Assembly: GCA_964610765.1 (NCBI GenBank)
Contig: CAZSWS010000023.1
Span: 1 to 34,687, forward strand
Direction: 5' to 3'
DNA: 34,687 nt
Source: CAZSWS01 sp964610765
GTDB lineage: Bacteria > Bacteroidota > Bacteroidia > Bacteroidales > Tannerellaceae
The translations under genes were made by a program, and so were the position numbers. The notes beneath the pieces are model-generated. The model was given only the letters and a program-made list of their open reading frames with translations. It did no database searches and was not told where the DNA came from. Below, in pieces: positions 24,798-33,481 of this stretch. Within the stretch, counting starts at the first letter, position 1; every line of letters starts with the position of its first letter.

Positions 24798-25295
24798 ATG
24801 TTAAAGAAAGCCCTTTTACTATTGCTTTTGGCTTTGCCCTGTATTGCAATGGCACAAGATAAAGTAGCGTTTGTTTCCTATCAACAAACTTTGGCTAAAA
24901 TGCCTGAATACAAAACTTTTGAAGAAAAGATGCAGCACAAAGTAGATTCTTTACAAAAAGAAATCACACTCGTACAAGAAGAATACAACAGCAAAATGGA
25001 AGAGTTTAGTAAAACAGCCGATCAAGAACTACCGGCAGCTGTTATTTCAGATCGTAATTTTCAAATCAACAAACTAAACGAACGTCATCAAATATTGGTT
25101 CAAGAATATCAACAAGGTATGCAAGCAACAGCCCAAAAACTGATTGCACCCATAGAAAAAAAATTAAATGACGCTATCGAAGCAGTAGGAAAAGAAAATG
25201 GGGTGACTTATGTCTTAGACCTACTTTTATTCCAGTACACCGGAAAATCGGCTGTAGATCTCACCTTGCAAGTTGAGAAAAAGCTAGGTTTATAA
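24798..25295 (+). CDS. OmpH/Skp-family periplasmic chaperone
   Basis: The 165-residue protein starts with a signal peptide ending in AMAQ (residues 17-20). The mature part opens with DKVAFVSYQQTLAKMPEYK, typical of OmpH/Skp proteins, and continues as long, charged, coiled-coil helices (about 40-125), the tentacles that hold unfolded outer membrane proteins. It ends in a small beta/alpha body region (NGVTYVLDLLLFQY). The usual Bacteroidetes ending around a translated metal or glycine motif is not obvious, so it may be a divergent paralogue of the main Skp rather than Skp itself. It is a single-gene unit, with its own promoter and terminator. Confidence 0.85.
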   Translation: MLKKALLLLLLALPCIAMAQDKVAFVSYQQTLAKMPEYKTFEEKMQHKVDSLQKEITLVQEEYNSKMEEFSKTADQELPAAVISDRNFQINKLNERHQILVQEYQQGMQATAQKLIAPIEKKLNDAIEAVGKENGVTYVLDLLLFQYTGKSAVDLTLQVEKKLGL

Positions 25296-25325
25296 TTATT
25301 AGTGCATTAGCAAACATATCATAAC

Positions 25326-25361
25326 AAAAGGTCGGAACAAGGATGTTTCCGACCTTTTTTT
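25326..25361 (+). terminator. Rho-independent terminator after the OmpH-like gene
   Basis: GGTCGGAA (25330-25337) pairs with TTCCGACC (25347-25354), preceded by AAAA and followed by seven Ts. It lies 34 bp after the stop codon. Confidence 0.92.
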
Positions 25362-25393
25362 AAAACAACTATTTATAACAAAAACATCATCCT

Positions 25394-26272
25394 ATGAAGA
25401 AAAAAAGTTTTGCAATCCTTTTGGCATTACTTCTGCCTATAGCAGGGTTTGCCCAAGACACGAACGAAGAAAATAAACCCTGGAAACTAAAAGGAAATAC
25501 CGGGCTGAATCTTTCACAAACCTCACTGACCAACTGGGCTGGTGGTGGTGAAAACTCTGTTGCCGGCAATTTATACCTCAATGGCGACTTAAAATACAGC
25601 AAAGACCGTTGGGACTGGACAAACAATCTTGTACTTGAATACGGGCTCACAAATACCAAGACCAACGGGACTCAGAAAAGTACAGACCGCATTGAGTTTT
25701 CTACAAAGCTTGGTTTAAAAGCCACAGATAAATGGTTTTATTCAGCTATGGCTGACTTCAAAAGCCAGTTTGCCAAAGGATATAATTACCCAAACAAAGA
25801 CAAATACATTTCACGTTTTATGGCTCCGGCATTTTCAAATATAGCTTTAGGTATGGACTTCAAACCGAACGACCGATTCTCTTTGTTCCTTTCACCCATA
25901 TCCGGTAAGCTTACGTTTGTGACAGACGACACACTCTCAGTCAAAGGAGCATTTGGTGTAGACCCGGGAGATAAGTTCAAAGCTGAGCTGGGTGCATATG
26001 TTAAGGCACAGATTGAACAGAAAATCATGGAAAATGTGACGGCAAAGTCTGACCTAAACCTATTCACCGCTTATAATGATTCTTTCGGAAATATTGATAT
26101 AGAATGGAACTTATTGATTAGCATGAAGATTAACAAGTATTTAAATGCAAGCATCAATACTTCTCTCAAATATGACGATGACATAAAATATGTAGACAAG
26201 GAAGGTAAAACCCGAGGTGCACGAGTCCAGTTTAAAGAGATTCTAGGCGTCGGTATCGGAGTTACTTTTTAA
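25394..26272 (+). CDS. DUF3078 family protein, probable outer membrane barrel
   Basis: The 292-residue protein has a signal peptide (ending GFAQ, about residue 20). Then follows WKLKGNTGLNLSQTSLTNWA and GGGENS, a combination I recognise as DUF3078. The rest alternates hydrophobic and polar residues in beta-strands, with FMAPAFSNIALGMDFKPNDR and FSLFLSPISGKLTFVTDD, and ends GVGIGVTF, a typical outer membrane barrel terminus with a final phenylalanine. DUF3078 is widespread in Bacteroidetes and has no established function. It is flanked by terminators on both sides, so it forms its own transcription unit. Confidence 0.88.
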   Translation: MKKKSFAILLALLLPIAGFAQDTNEENKPWKLKGNTGLNLSQTSLTNWAGGGENSVAGNLYLNGDLKYSKDRWDWTNNLVLEYGLTNTKTNGTQKSTDRIEFSTKLGLKATDKWFYSAMADFKSQFAKGYNYPNKDKYISRFMAPAFSNIALGMDFKPNDRFSLFLSPISGKLTFVTDDTLSVKGAFGVDPGDKFKAELGAYVKAQIEQKIMENVTAKSDLNLFTAYNDSFGNIDIEWNLLISMKINKYLNASINTSLKYDDDIKYVDKEGKTRGARVQFKEILGVGIGVTF

Positions 26273-26295
26273 TCCAAGGCTCGTTTAAAAAACTT

Positions 26296-26357
26296 CACAC
26301 ATCCGGCTGTTCAAATAGTGAAAATCACTTAAAAACAGCTAGATGTGTGTTTTTTTC
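26296..26357 (+). terminator. Long terminator hairpin after the DUF3078 gene
   Basis: CACACATC (26296-26303) pairs with GATGTGTG (26342-26349), GCTGTT (26306-26311) with AACAGC (26334-26339), and an inner AGTG/CACT stem sits in the loop. A run of eight Ts follows. The hairpin overlaps an in-frame GTG at 26345 of the SNF2 frame, which argues against that start. Confidence 0.85.
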
Positions 26358-26358
26358 T

Positions 26359-26366
26359 TATATTTG
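26359..26366 (+). promoter_or_regulatory. -7 promoter box of the SNF2 helicase gene
   Basis: TATATTTG is an exact TAnnTTTG. It lies directly after the T-tract of the DUF3078 terminator and 29 bp before the ATG at 26396. No good -33 TTTG was seen. Confidence 0.5.
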
Positions 26367-26395
26367 TAATTAGTCATAATTTTAAAATATGTCTA

Positions 26396-29356
26396 ATGCA
26401 AGTCTTTATTGTTGCTTTAACTAACCATTTTAACTTTGGTCTTCTTCCCATCCCTTATTTTGCTGAAAAATCTGAAGACGACACACTTGAAATACAAGAA
26501 CAAGTAAGTGCCTCCAGAAAAAAGCAAGACCTTACTGAGGTTGAAAAAAAAATATTGAAAGCATCTTCAGCCTATTCCGATAAGAACTTAAAAAACATCT
26601 ATTCGAAAGAGAAAACTGTTTCCGCTTTTTTAAAAAAAGTCACACAAGATACGTTTACTAGCCATATTCGCCCTTTTATTGATCAAAAGTCTCTGGAGAT
26701 TCTTCACTTAATACGTGAACATAATATTCCTCTCTACAACAGGGCTAGCGGAACCAAACAACTCTTTTCGCATCACCGTATTCAAGTGACGGAAAACCTG
26801 GTTCAACCGGTTTTTCATTTTGAACTTGACGAGGATGCATTTAAATATAGCATACGCTGCTACCTGGATGAGCATGAAATAGACTTACAAGAGGAGCGTC
26901 CTGCATCGGTACTGGTTCAATCGCCGGCTTGCATCATAGGTAATCAGCTTTTGCTTCAGTTTGACAATATGCCCGCTAACAAAATCATGCCTTTCTTCAA
27001 TCGCCGAGAGGTTGAAGCTCCTATCAGCATGGTTGACAAATACATGGAGCAAATCGTCTTGCCTGCAGTGACTCATCATAAAGTTCAAGCTATTGGATTT
27101 CATATAAACGAAGAAGTTACTGAACGAAAAGCCAAGATTGGATTTGAGATTTCTATCTTCGACAAGCCAATCATCCAACTATCATTTCATTATGGCGATA
27201 AGGCTTTTAGTTCAAGCAAACATGTCTCAAAGAAACACACCAAACTGATTCATGATGAATCTGGATACAGCATAAAATATTTCGAAAGAGATAAAGCTTG
27301 GGAGAAGGAAAAGGAGCAACTCTTGCGCACGTTGGGACTGAACGAAGTAGGAGAATGGACCTTTACAGTGGTTGATGAAAATCTTTCTGTCTATGAATGG
27401 ATTAAACTGCATCAAGACGTTTTGAACAAAGAGTTTGAATACGCACTGGAGGATAAAAACAGCAACCTTTATCTTGGCGAGATTAGTCTTGTGAAGAACT
27501 TGACAGAAAAGAGTGATTGGTTTGATTTGGACATTAAAGTCATACTGGATAAATACACGCTGCCTTTTTCATCATTCAGCTGGCACATACTGAATGGCAT
27601 TCGAGAATATAAGCTTCCGGACAATCGGATTGTAATACTTCCGGAAGAGTGGTTTAGTAAATATTCAGACTTGTTCTTATTTGGAAATGCAACAGAGGAA
27701 AGTATCCGATTGAAAAGAACACAAATGGGTATCATCAAACAAGTAGTTTCGGAAGAGGCTACTGACCAGTATATCAAAAAGACCACCTACCCCATTCCTG
27801 CTGAATTAAAAGCAACTTTGCGTGATTACCAAAAGATCGGTTATCAATGGTTACGCCACCTACGTGAAAACAACTTTGGAGGATGTTTGGCTGACGATAT
27901 GGGATTAGGAAAAACCATCCAGACCATTGCATTGCTTCAGTCTATCTATCCGAAAGAAAATCAGCAAAACGCTACAAAAGAAAAGGCACAAATACAATAC
28001 ACCCCTGACAAACAGGGACAATACAGCCTTTTTGATGACAATGGCAACGGGTTTGTTGCACAAGATGCTATACCTAATAGCCAACAAAAAGATTCACACA
28101 GTGCTTCACTCATCATAGCACCAACCTCTGTTCTGAAAAACTGGAGTCGTGAGATTAAAAAGTTTAGCCGATTAAGTGTTTTTGAATATACAGGAACCGA
28201 TCGAATGCGGAATAAGCAAATCGGCAAGCTGTTCGACCATTTTGATGTCATACTCACCACCTATGGCTTACTAAGGGCTGATATTGAAATATTGAAAGAA
28301 TATCCCTTTGAACTGGTTGTGCTGGATGAGAGCCAATACATTAAAAACCCGGACTCTATCACCTATAAGTCTGCATTACAGCTTTCTACCAAGCAGCGAA
28401 TTACGCTGACCGGCACACCTATCGAAAACTCATTGAAAGACAGTTGGGCACAGTTCAACTTCATCAATCGAGGCATGTTAGGCTCGCTCGCAGCTTTTAA
28501 AGACAACTATCTCATTCCTATTGAAAAGGGAGGGAACGAACATATTAGCAGCCGCTTTCAAGCATTGATTAATCCTTTTATGCTGCGAAGGACTAAGGAG
28601 CAAGTTGCACCTGAACTTCCTGATTTGACTGAAGAGATTTTGTTTTGCGAAATGACTGAAGAACAAAGGGAAGTGTATCAAAAGGAGAAAAATAGCCTTC
28701 GAAACAAACTACTGAAAATGCAAGAAGAAGGGGTCTTGCATAAAAATCGCTTCACCGCATTACAGGGCATCTTGCGACTACGACAAGTGGCTAATCACCC
28801 ATCTATGATTGACCCAAACTATACTTTTAGTTCAGGAAAGATTGAAACCATACTGGATGCCTTTAAAGAACTAAAAGAGGGAGGGCACAAGGTGCTTATA
28901 TTCTCAGCTTTCACCAAACACCTGGCGCTGCTGGAAAAGGCTTTTATGGAAGAAGGATGGCCATACGCTCTTCTTACCGGAAGTACTAAAAACCGCCAAG
29001 AAGTTATTGACCGATTCTCACAATCGGCCGACATACAAGCCTTTTTCATTTCATTAAAAGCCGGTGGAGTTGGACTAAATCTTTCTGAAGCTGACTACGT
29101 ATTCATTATCGACCCATGGTGGAATCCGGCAGCTGAAGCACAAGCTATTGACCGGGCACATCGGATTGGACAGGAAAAGCATGTATTCGTATATCGCTTT
29201 ATCACCCTGCATAGTATAGAAGAAAAGATACTTGCTCTGCAAGAGAAGAAAAGCAAACTGTTCGAATCATTTATTCAAACAAACAATCCGCTGCAAACAC
29301 TCTCAGACCAGGATTGGGAAGACATGCTGGGCATGTCAGACAAGAGCAACGCTTAA
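26396..29356 (+). CDS. SNF2-family DEAD/DEAH helicase
   Basis: I take the ATG at 26396, giving 986 residues; the frame opens earlier at a GTG at 26345, but that lies inside a terminator and upstream of the promoter box. Residues 1-450 are an N-terminal region typical of bacterial SNF2 proteins. The ATPase core shows LADDMGLGKTIQT (Walker A near 500-508), the DESQ box (Asp644) in VVLDESQYIKNPDS, TLTGTPIENS, and the C-terminal half with ALLTGSTKNRQEVIDRF and AGGVGLNLSEADYVFIIDPW plus QAIDRAHRIGQ. A low-complexity insert lies between motif I and motif Ia. It is a cytoplasmic ATP-dependent DNA translocase, probably acting on RNA polymerase or DNA repair complexes. It converges on the dGTPase gene with 4 bp between them. 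Confidence 0.93.
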   Translation: MQVFIVALTNHFNFGLLPIPYFAEKSEDDTLEIQEQVSASRKKQDLTEVEKKILKASSAYSDKNLKNIYSKEKTVSAFLKKVTQDTFTSHIRPFIDQKSLEILHLIREHNIPLYNRASGTKQLFSHHRIQVTENLVQPVFHFELDEDAFKYSIRCYLDEHEIDLQEERPASVLVQSPACIIGNQLLLQFDNMPANKIMPFFNRREVEAPISMVDKYMEQIVLPAVTHHKVQAIGFHINEEVTERKAKIGFEISIFDKPIIQLSFHYGDKAFSSSKHVSKKHTKLIHDESGYSIKYFERDKAWEKEKEQLLRTLGLNEVGEWTFTVVDENLSVYEWIKLHQDVLNKEFEYALEDKNSNLYLGEISLVKNLTEKSDWFDLDIKVILDKYTLPFSSFSWHILNGIREYKLPDNRIVILPEEWFSKYSDLFLFGNATEESIRLKRTQMGIIKQVVSEEATDQYIKKTTYPIPAELKATLRDYQKIGYQWLRHLRENNFGGCLADDMGLGKTIQTIALLQSIYPKENQQNATKEKAQIQYTPDKQGQYSLFDDNGNGFVAQDAIPNSQQKDSHSASLIIAPTSVLKNWSREIKKFSRLSVFEYTGTDRMRNKQIGKLFDHFDVILTTYGLLRADIEILKEYPFELVVLDESQYIKNPDSITYKSALQLSTKQRITLTGTPIENSLKDSWAQFNFINRGMLGSLAAFKDNYLIPIEKGGNEHISSRFQALINPFMLRRTKEQVAPELPDLTEEILFCEMTEEQREVYQKEKNSLRNKLLKMQEEGVLHKNRFTALQGILRLRQVANHPSMIDPNYTFSSGKIETILDAFKELKEGGHKVLIFSAFTKHLALLEKAFMEEGWPYALLTGSTKNRQEVIDRFSQSADIQAFFISLKAGGVGLNLSEADYVFIIDPWWNPAAEAQAIDRAHRIGQEKHVFVYRFITLHSIEEKILALQEKKSKLFESFIQTNNPLQTLSDQDWEDMLGMSDKSNA

Positions 29357-29360
29357 GGTA

Positions 29361-30683
29361 TCAGACGGCCGGCAAGCTCATACCCGTAATCTTACGATAC
29401 AGATCTAAAGCATACACGTCAGTCATCCCTGAAATATAGTCTAACACACACTGTATCTTGCCATAAACCGTAGGAGCCTGCGTATCGTACTGCTCAGGCA
29501 CTCGTTTCAATAGCAGCTCACTATAGGCATGAGTTGGATTCATCACCGCATCTACAAAGGTATCAATCAAGCGACTGAAAATATGATAACCGGCTAGTTC
29601 TATATCCAACACTTCATTGGCTTTATAGATTTTTGCATAGGCCACCTCTGAGCAGTTTTTATAAGCTTCATATAAAAAAGGATGTATCAGCTCAATCAAC
29701 GAAGGGATTCGTTCTCCTGTCAGTAATGTTTCTTCATTTTCAATAAATACACGCGAACATTCATCCACCAGCAAACCGATGATAGAAGAACGCAGATAAG
29801 CTATTTGCTCATTGATATCATCAACCATCGTCATCACACGCCTAACATGGACTAAGTGCTCTCCTTCAAAATAACCCAGCAGCAGCTCAATCGTTTCTTC
29901 TGAAGTTAAAATACGTAGCTTATGCGCATCTTCAATATCCATTATTTGGTAGCAAATATCATCTGCTGCTTCAACTAAATAAACTAACGGATAACGCGCA
30001 TACGTAGGGTTCTCCCCTTCCATCCGATGAATACCTAACTCTTCGACTATGCTTAAATAAGTTTCTTCTTCTGACTGAAAGAAGCCAAACTTTTTCTTAT
30101 CCGTATAAAGGGAAGCATAAGGATATTTTACGATCGAAGCCAGCGTGCTATATGTCAAAGCAAATCCGCCCTTTCGGCGACCTATAAATTGATGGGTTAA
30201 CAGACGAATAGCATTGGCATTACCTTCGAACGATTCAAAATCACTCCATCTGCCCTCTTCCTCTAAGACCTTTTCCTTCAACCGCAATCCGTTACCCTCC
30301 GTAAAGTAGGCAGAAATAGCTCGCTCACCCGAATGACCAAAGGGGGGATTACCCATATCGTGAGCCAGGCAGGCAGCAGAAACGATAGAGCCAATCTCAG
30401 CAAAGTTTGCCTCTTCATCCCCGTATTTCTCAATCAAAGCTTTCGATACATTGTTTCCCAATGAACGCCCCACACACGACACTTCCAGGCTATGTGTCAA
30501 ACGGTTATGAACAAATATACTACCGGGCAAAGGAAAGACCTGCGTCTTATTTTGTAATCTTCTAAAAGGCGACGAGAAAATAAGTCGATCATAATCACGC
30601 TGAAAGTTTGTCCGCTCATGTTTTCGCTCATGATACGCTTCCATTCCATAACGCTTCCCCGATAATAGCTGCTTCCAATTCAT
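29361..30683 (-). CDS. dgt: Deoxyguanosinetriphosphate triphosphohydrolase (dGTPase), HD superfamily
   Basis: The ATG at 30683 gives 440 residues starting MNWKQLLSGKRYG, where homology begins. The frame extends to 30776, but that would overlap the radical SAM gene by 47 bp with an unusual sequence. The HD-domain metal ligands are visible: His64 in NRLTHSLEV, His108-Asp109 in CLAHDMGNPPFGHSGE, and a later Asp in EAADDICY. RRLQNKTQVFPLP is also characteristic. The enzyme cleaves dGTP to deoxyguanosine and triphosphate and so helps set dNTP pools. It is probably co-transcribed with the radical SAM gene 46 bp upstream and ends 4 bp from the stop codon of the SNF2 gene. Confidence 0.92.
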   Translation of the reverse strand: MNWKQLLSGKRYGMEAYHERKHERTNFQRDYDRLIFSSPFRRLQNKTQVFPLPGSIFVHNRLTHSLEVSCVGRSLGNNVSKALIEKYGDEEANFAEIGSIVSAACLAHDMGNPPFGHSGERAISAYFTEGNGLRLKEKVLEEEGRWSDFESFEGNANAIRLLTHQFIGRRKGGFALTYSTLASIVKYPYASLYTDKKKFGFFQSEEETYLSIVEELGIHRMEGENPTYARYPLVYLVEAADDICYQIMDIEDAHKLRILTSEETIELLLGYFEGEHLVHVRRVMTMVDDINEQIAYLRSSIIGLLVDECSRVFIENEETLLTGERIPSLIELIHPFLYEAYKNCSEVAYAKIYKANEVLDIELAGYHIFSRLIDTFVDAVMNPTHAYSELLLKRVPEQYDTQAPTVYGKIQCVLDYISGMTDVYALDLYRKITGMSLPAV

Positions 30684-30729
30684 ACGATGTTTTTTATTTA
30701 AACAGGAACATTTACGCTCCTCATTAATT

Positions 30730-31506
30730 TTAATAAGAAATCTGCACTTTAAATCCCTGCTGACGAACCTTTTCACCGATTTGATTCATTTCATCGGCTG
30801 AAAGCTTAGTCAATGTTTCAAAAGGAGTGTCCCGAGAGATGGTGTAAATCATCACACGTTCAGCCTTAATAGCGTGCAAGGCACTCATCCAAAGACGTAG
30901 CTCCCCCTCAGTCGTATTGTCTACCTGAATTCCATTCACTAACCCACGCAAGAACATGGTTTGCACAATCAGTTTGCCTTCAAAGCGAGACAAGTCTTTA
31001 ATCAACTGCTCTATGCTCACCGAAACATTTGGAGAGTCTATAAGCTGAATCAACTTATCAGAACCGGCATCCAACTTCATAATAGCTTCATCTACACGCA
31101 AAAGCGATTCAAAAACTCCTTTACGACCCAAGGTGGTAGCATTAGAAAAGACAGCTATTTTAGTTTCAGGACACATAATATTCCGAAGATGAATCACATC
31201 ATCTATAATATCGGCAAAGGCTGGGTGTAATGAAGACTCTCCGTTGCCGGCAAAAGAAATACGATCCGGCACAATGCCTTCTTCAGCTAGCTGACTCAAA
31301 CGATGTTCTAATGCCTCGATGACCAATTTCCTGTCAGGCAAAGAGGTTTGGGTTTTACGCTCTTCATTCAGTCCACATTCACAGTAAATGCAGTTAAATG
31401 TACAAGCTTTCCCGTCAGCCGGAGACAAATTCACCCCTAATGATATGCCTAATCGCCTGCTTTTCACAGGTCCATAAACAATATCCGCATATAATTTTGT
31501 TGGCAT
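30730..31506 (-). CDS. Radical SAM family protein
   Basis: The 258-residue protein has the iron-sulfur cluster motif CTFNCIYC (Cys35, Cys39, Cys42) following the segment PVKSRRLGISLGVNLSP. A glycine-rich SAM-binding segment SFAGNGESSLHPAF follows, then KLDAGSDKLIQLID, characteristic of the COG0731-like group of radical SAM proteins. No extra C-terminal iron-sulfur motif is evident. The substrate is unknown. The start at 31506 is close to a good -7 box. It lies upstream of the dGTPase gene and 74 bp downstream of the BrkB-family gene on the same strand. Confidence 0.88.
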   Translation of the reverse strand: MPTKLYADIVYGPVKSRRLGISLGVNLSPADGKACTFNCIYCECGLNEERKTQTSLPDRKLVIEALEHRLSQLAEEGIVPDRISFAGNGESSLHPAFADIIDDVIHLRNIMCPETKIAVFSNATTLGRKGVFESLLRVDEAIMKLDAGSDKLIQLIDSPNVSVSIEQLIKDLSRFEGKLIVQTMFLRGLVNGIQVDNTTEGELRLWMSALHAIKAERVMIYTISRDTPFETLTKLSADEMNQIGEKVRQQGFKVQISY

Positions 31507-31527
31507 TTAGTTCTTTTTTTAAGACTA

Positions 31528-31535
31528 CAAAAATA
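31528..31535 (-). promoter_or_regulatory. -7 promoter box of the radical SAM gene
   Basis: The minus strand reads TATTTTTG, an exact TAnnTTTG, 21 bp upstream of the ATG. The -33 region shows no clear TTTG. Confidence 0.45.
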
Positions 31536-31580
31536 CGTATAAATACTGAGAATAGCTGTAAACATCCATCCGACAAGAGC

Positions 31581-32948
31581 TTACAAGTCCTTAAGCAGTA
31601 TGTTTTGGTTTTCTTTATACATATCTTCCCGGCTCTTTAAAAACGTTTCCCATTCAGATTTAAATTGATCCGTTATGTCTATCTTGAAGTTTTCAGAGCC
31701 GGTCTCTTCGAGCTTTTGAAATAAAGAAGCTACACTTATTTTATTGATATCAACCGCCGGCTGAAAACGTGCTTCCCGCTCTTCATTCAAATGTAGTTCA
31801 TTGATTAAGCCCAGCTCCTGAAGCTGAAAGATTATTTTAGAAGTAAGACGAATAGGTATTCTATACGTATACGAAAGTTCATTGGAAGTGTAAGGCTTTT
31901 CGTCCGTTTCAAAACGCTTGATAATCAGACTCATTATCAGCATAATCAGAAAGTCATAGTAACGCCGGCTGATGTTTTTACTGTCTCTTTCAAAGCTGAA
32001 CTTTTCGACATTTTGAGACGAGAAAGCCAGCTGAGCACCAAACAAGCAAATTATCCAAGAGATTTGCAACCAGAGTAATAACAAAGGAATAGCTGCAAAT
32101 CCTCCGTATATAGCATTGTATTTACTCACCCAGATTTGCCCACTGATATAAATAAACTGGAAAAACTGAAAAGCCGACCCGGCGATTACACCGGCAATTA
32201 GTCCATTAGAAATATGCACTTTTGTATTAGGTAACGCAATATATAGTGCGGCAAAAACCAGCGAAGTAATTATATAAGGAGCAACACTGAGAATCACATT
32301 CATGATTGGGGTAAAAAGAAAATAGTCGCTCAGAAAAGAATTATTCAATGTGGAAATAAAGATGGATATACCACCGGAAAAGGTCATTAATACCGGCAAA
32401 ATGATAATCATCGCCAGATAGTCAATCAGCTTTCGATATAAAGGTCTGGTCTTTTTAACTTGCCATATCTCATTGAACGTATCTTCTACATTCATCAACA
32501 GATTAATAACCGTATATAAAAGCAGGGCAAGCCCAACCCCCAGTATCACTCCGCCTTTGGCTTGCTTCAAATAGCTTGTAGCAAAGTCGAAGCCATAATC
32601 CAGCTGATCTTTATGTCCGGGAAACATATTCACCAGCTCATTTTTTACTACATCGTCTAAATGAAAGCCGGCCGCAACACCTACGACTACAGCCAACAAG
32701 GGAACAATTGCTAAAAAGGTGCTGTAGGTTAATGCCGAAGCCTTAGTGGATAATTTATCATTAATAAAACCCCGTGAGGCCAGTATCACGGTTTTAATAG
32801 CGTTAATATATACTACCTTCAGCCCACTCACTTCACTCGCTGTGATACGCCAAATATCATACGTGATGAAGTAAATCAAATTTTTCACAAAAGTAATCAC
32901 TCGGGTCAACAAGGATTCTTTTTCTTCCTTTTTATCTTTTTTCTCCAT
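31581..32948 (-). CDS. YihY/BrkB-family inner membrane protein
   Basis: The 455-residue protein has a charged N-terminus (MEKKDKKEEKES) and about six transmembrane segments between 85 and 310. The family motif LSTKASALTYSTFLAIVPLLAVVVG lies near 64-88, followed by YTVINLLMNVEDTFNEIW and AIYGGFAAIPLLLLWLQISW. A soluble C-terminal domain of about 130 residues contains a winged-helix-like part (YTSNELSYTYRIPIRLTSKIIFQLQELGLI). This matches longer Bacteroidetes members of the family, which were once called ribonuclease BN by mistake. Function is not well established. The ATG begins only about 13 nt after the 3' end of rnpB, an unusually close arrangement. Confidence 0.9.
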   Translation of the reverse strand: MEKKDKKEEKESLLTRVITFVKNLIYFITYDIWRITASEVSGLKVVYINAIKTVILASRGFINDKLSTKASALTYSTFLAIVPLLAVVVGVAAGFHLDDVVKNELVNMFPGHKDQLDYGFDFATSYLKQAKGGVILGVGLALLLYTVINLLMNVEDTFNEIWQVKKTRPLYRKLIDYLAMIIILPVLMTFSGGISIFISTLNNSFLSDYFLFTPIMNVILSVAPYIITSLVFAALYIALPNTKVHISNGLIAGVIAGSAFQFFQFIYISGQIWVSKYNAIYGGFAAIPLLLLWLQISWIICLFGAQLAFSSQNVEKFSFERDSKNISRRYYDFLIMLIMSLIIKRFETDEKPYTSNELSYTYRIPIRLTSKIIFQLQELGLINELHLNEEREARFQPAVDINKISVASLFQKLEETGSENFKIDITDQFKSEWETFLKSREDMYKENQNILLKDL

Positions 32949-32961
32949 TCGATGTATCTAT

Positions 32962-33333
32962 AAAAAGCAGTTGACCTATAAGCCGGGTTCTGTATTTGAG
33001 TCTTCACAGAAGAAACAAACGTTTGTCATTTATCTTGGTATATTGTCGCCAATATACTCTAGCGATCTACCCCCCGGCATCGGACGAGCCATCCTACATG
33101 CGCCGGTGTACATGATCTTGCAACCCATCAGGCGTACAGCCTTTCACATCACTGCAAAAGCGGTGAGCTCTTACCTCGCCTTTTCACCCTTACCCGGCAA
33201 GCCGGGCGGTTATTTTCTGTTACACTACTCTACCGTCACCGATAGCTTCCCGTTAGGAAAGATGGTGCTCTGTGTTGCCCGGACTTTCCTCTATCCCTTT
33301 CGGGGTAGCGACAAACCGATCAACTGCTGCGAC
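32962..33333 (-). ncRNA. rnpB: RNase P RNA (class A)
   Basis: The minus strand contains the universal core GAGGAAAGTCCGGGC (33277-33291) near the 5' end and ACAGAACCCGGCTTATAGG (32975-32993) near the 3' end. Stem P1 closes the molecule: GCAGTTGATC (33318-33327) pairs with GGTCAACTGC (32967-32976). The RNA of about 370 nt is the catalytic subunit that removes 5' leaders from tRNA precursors. The 3' end runs into TTTTTATAG, so P1 plus this T-tract may act as a terminator. A plus-strand reading frame across 32971-33390 is a by-product of this RNA gene, not a protein gene. Confidence 0.96.
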
Positions 33334-33362
33334 AAATATAAGCAATCTGCTTGGGATACAAG
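33333..33362 (-). promoter_or_regulatory. rnpB promoter
   Basis: The minus strand has TATATTTG (33333-33340), an exact TAnnTTTG. CTTG (33359-33362) stands 18 bp upstream as a near -33 box. Transcription would start within a few bases of the P1 stem, which agrees well with the RNA boundary. Confidence 0.6.
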
Positions 33363-33481
33363 TTGTCCGAATAAAAATACTAATAAATAAATACCTCTAC
33401 CCGGTCAATAAGCAAACGCTCTATTCGTCAAGAACTAACTGAATAGATGAAAAAACTGGGGGTAAAAGCTGCAAGAGTAGT

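Noticed and set aside
30684..30776. A longer N-terminus for the dGTPase
   Set aside because: It would overlap the upstream radical SAM gene by 47 bp, and the family sequence begins at MNWKQLLSGK.
32971..33390. A 139-codon plus-strand reading frame
   Set aside because: It lies over rnpB on the opposite strand; the conserved RNA core and P1 stem explain the sequence.
33391..33481. A CTATTC/GAATAG hairpin after the PorT-like gene
   Set aside because: The stem is interrupted and lacks a T-tract on the minus strand, so it is not a convincing terminator.
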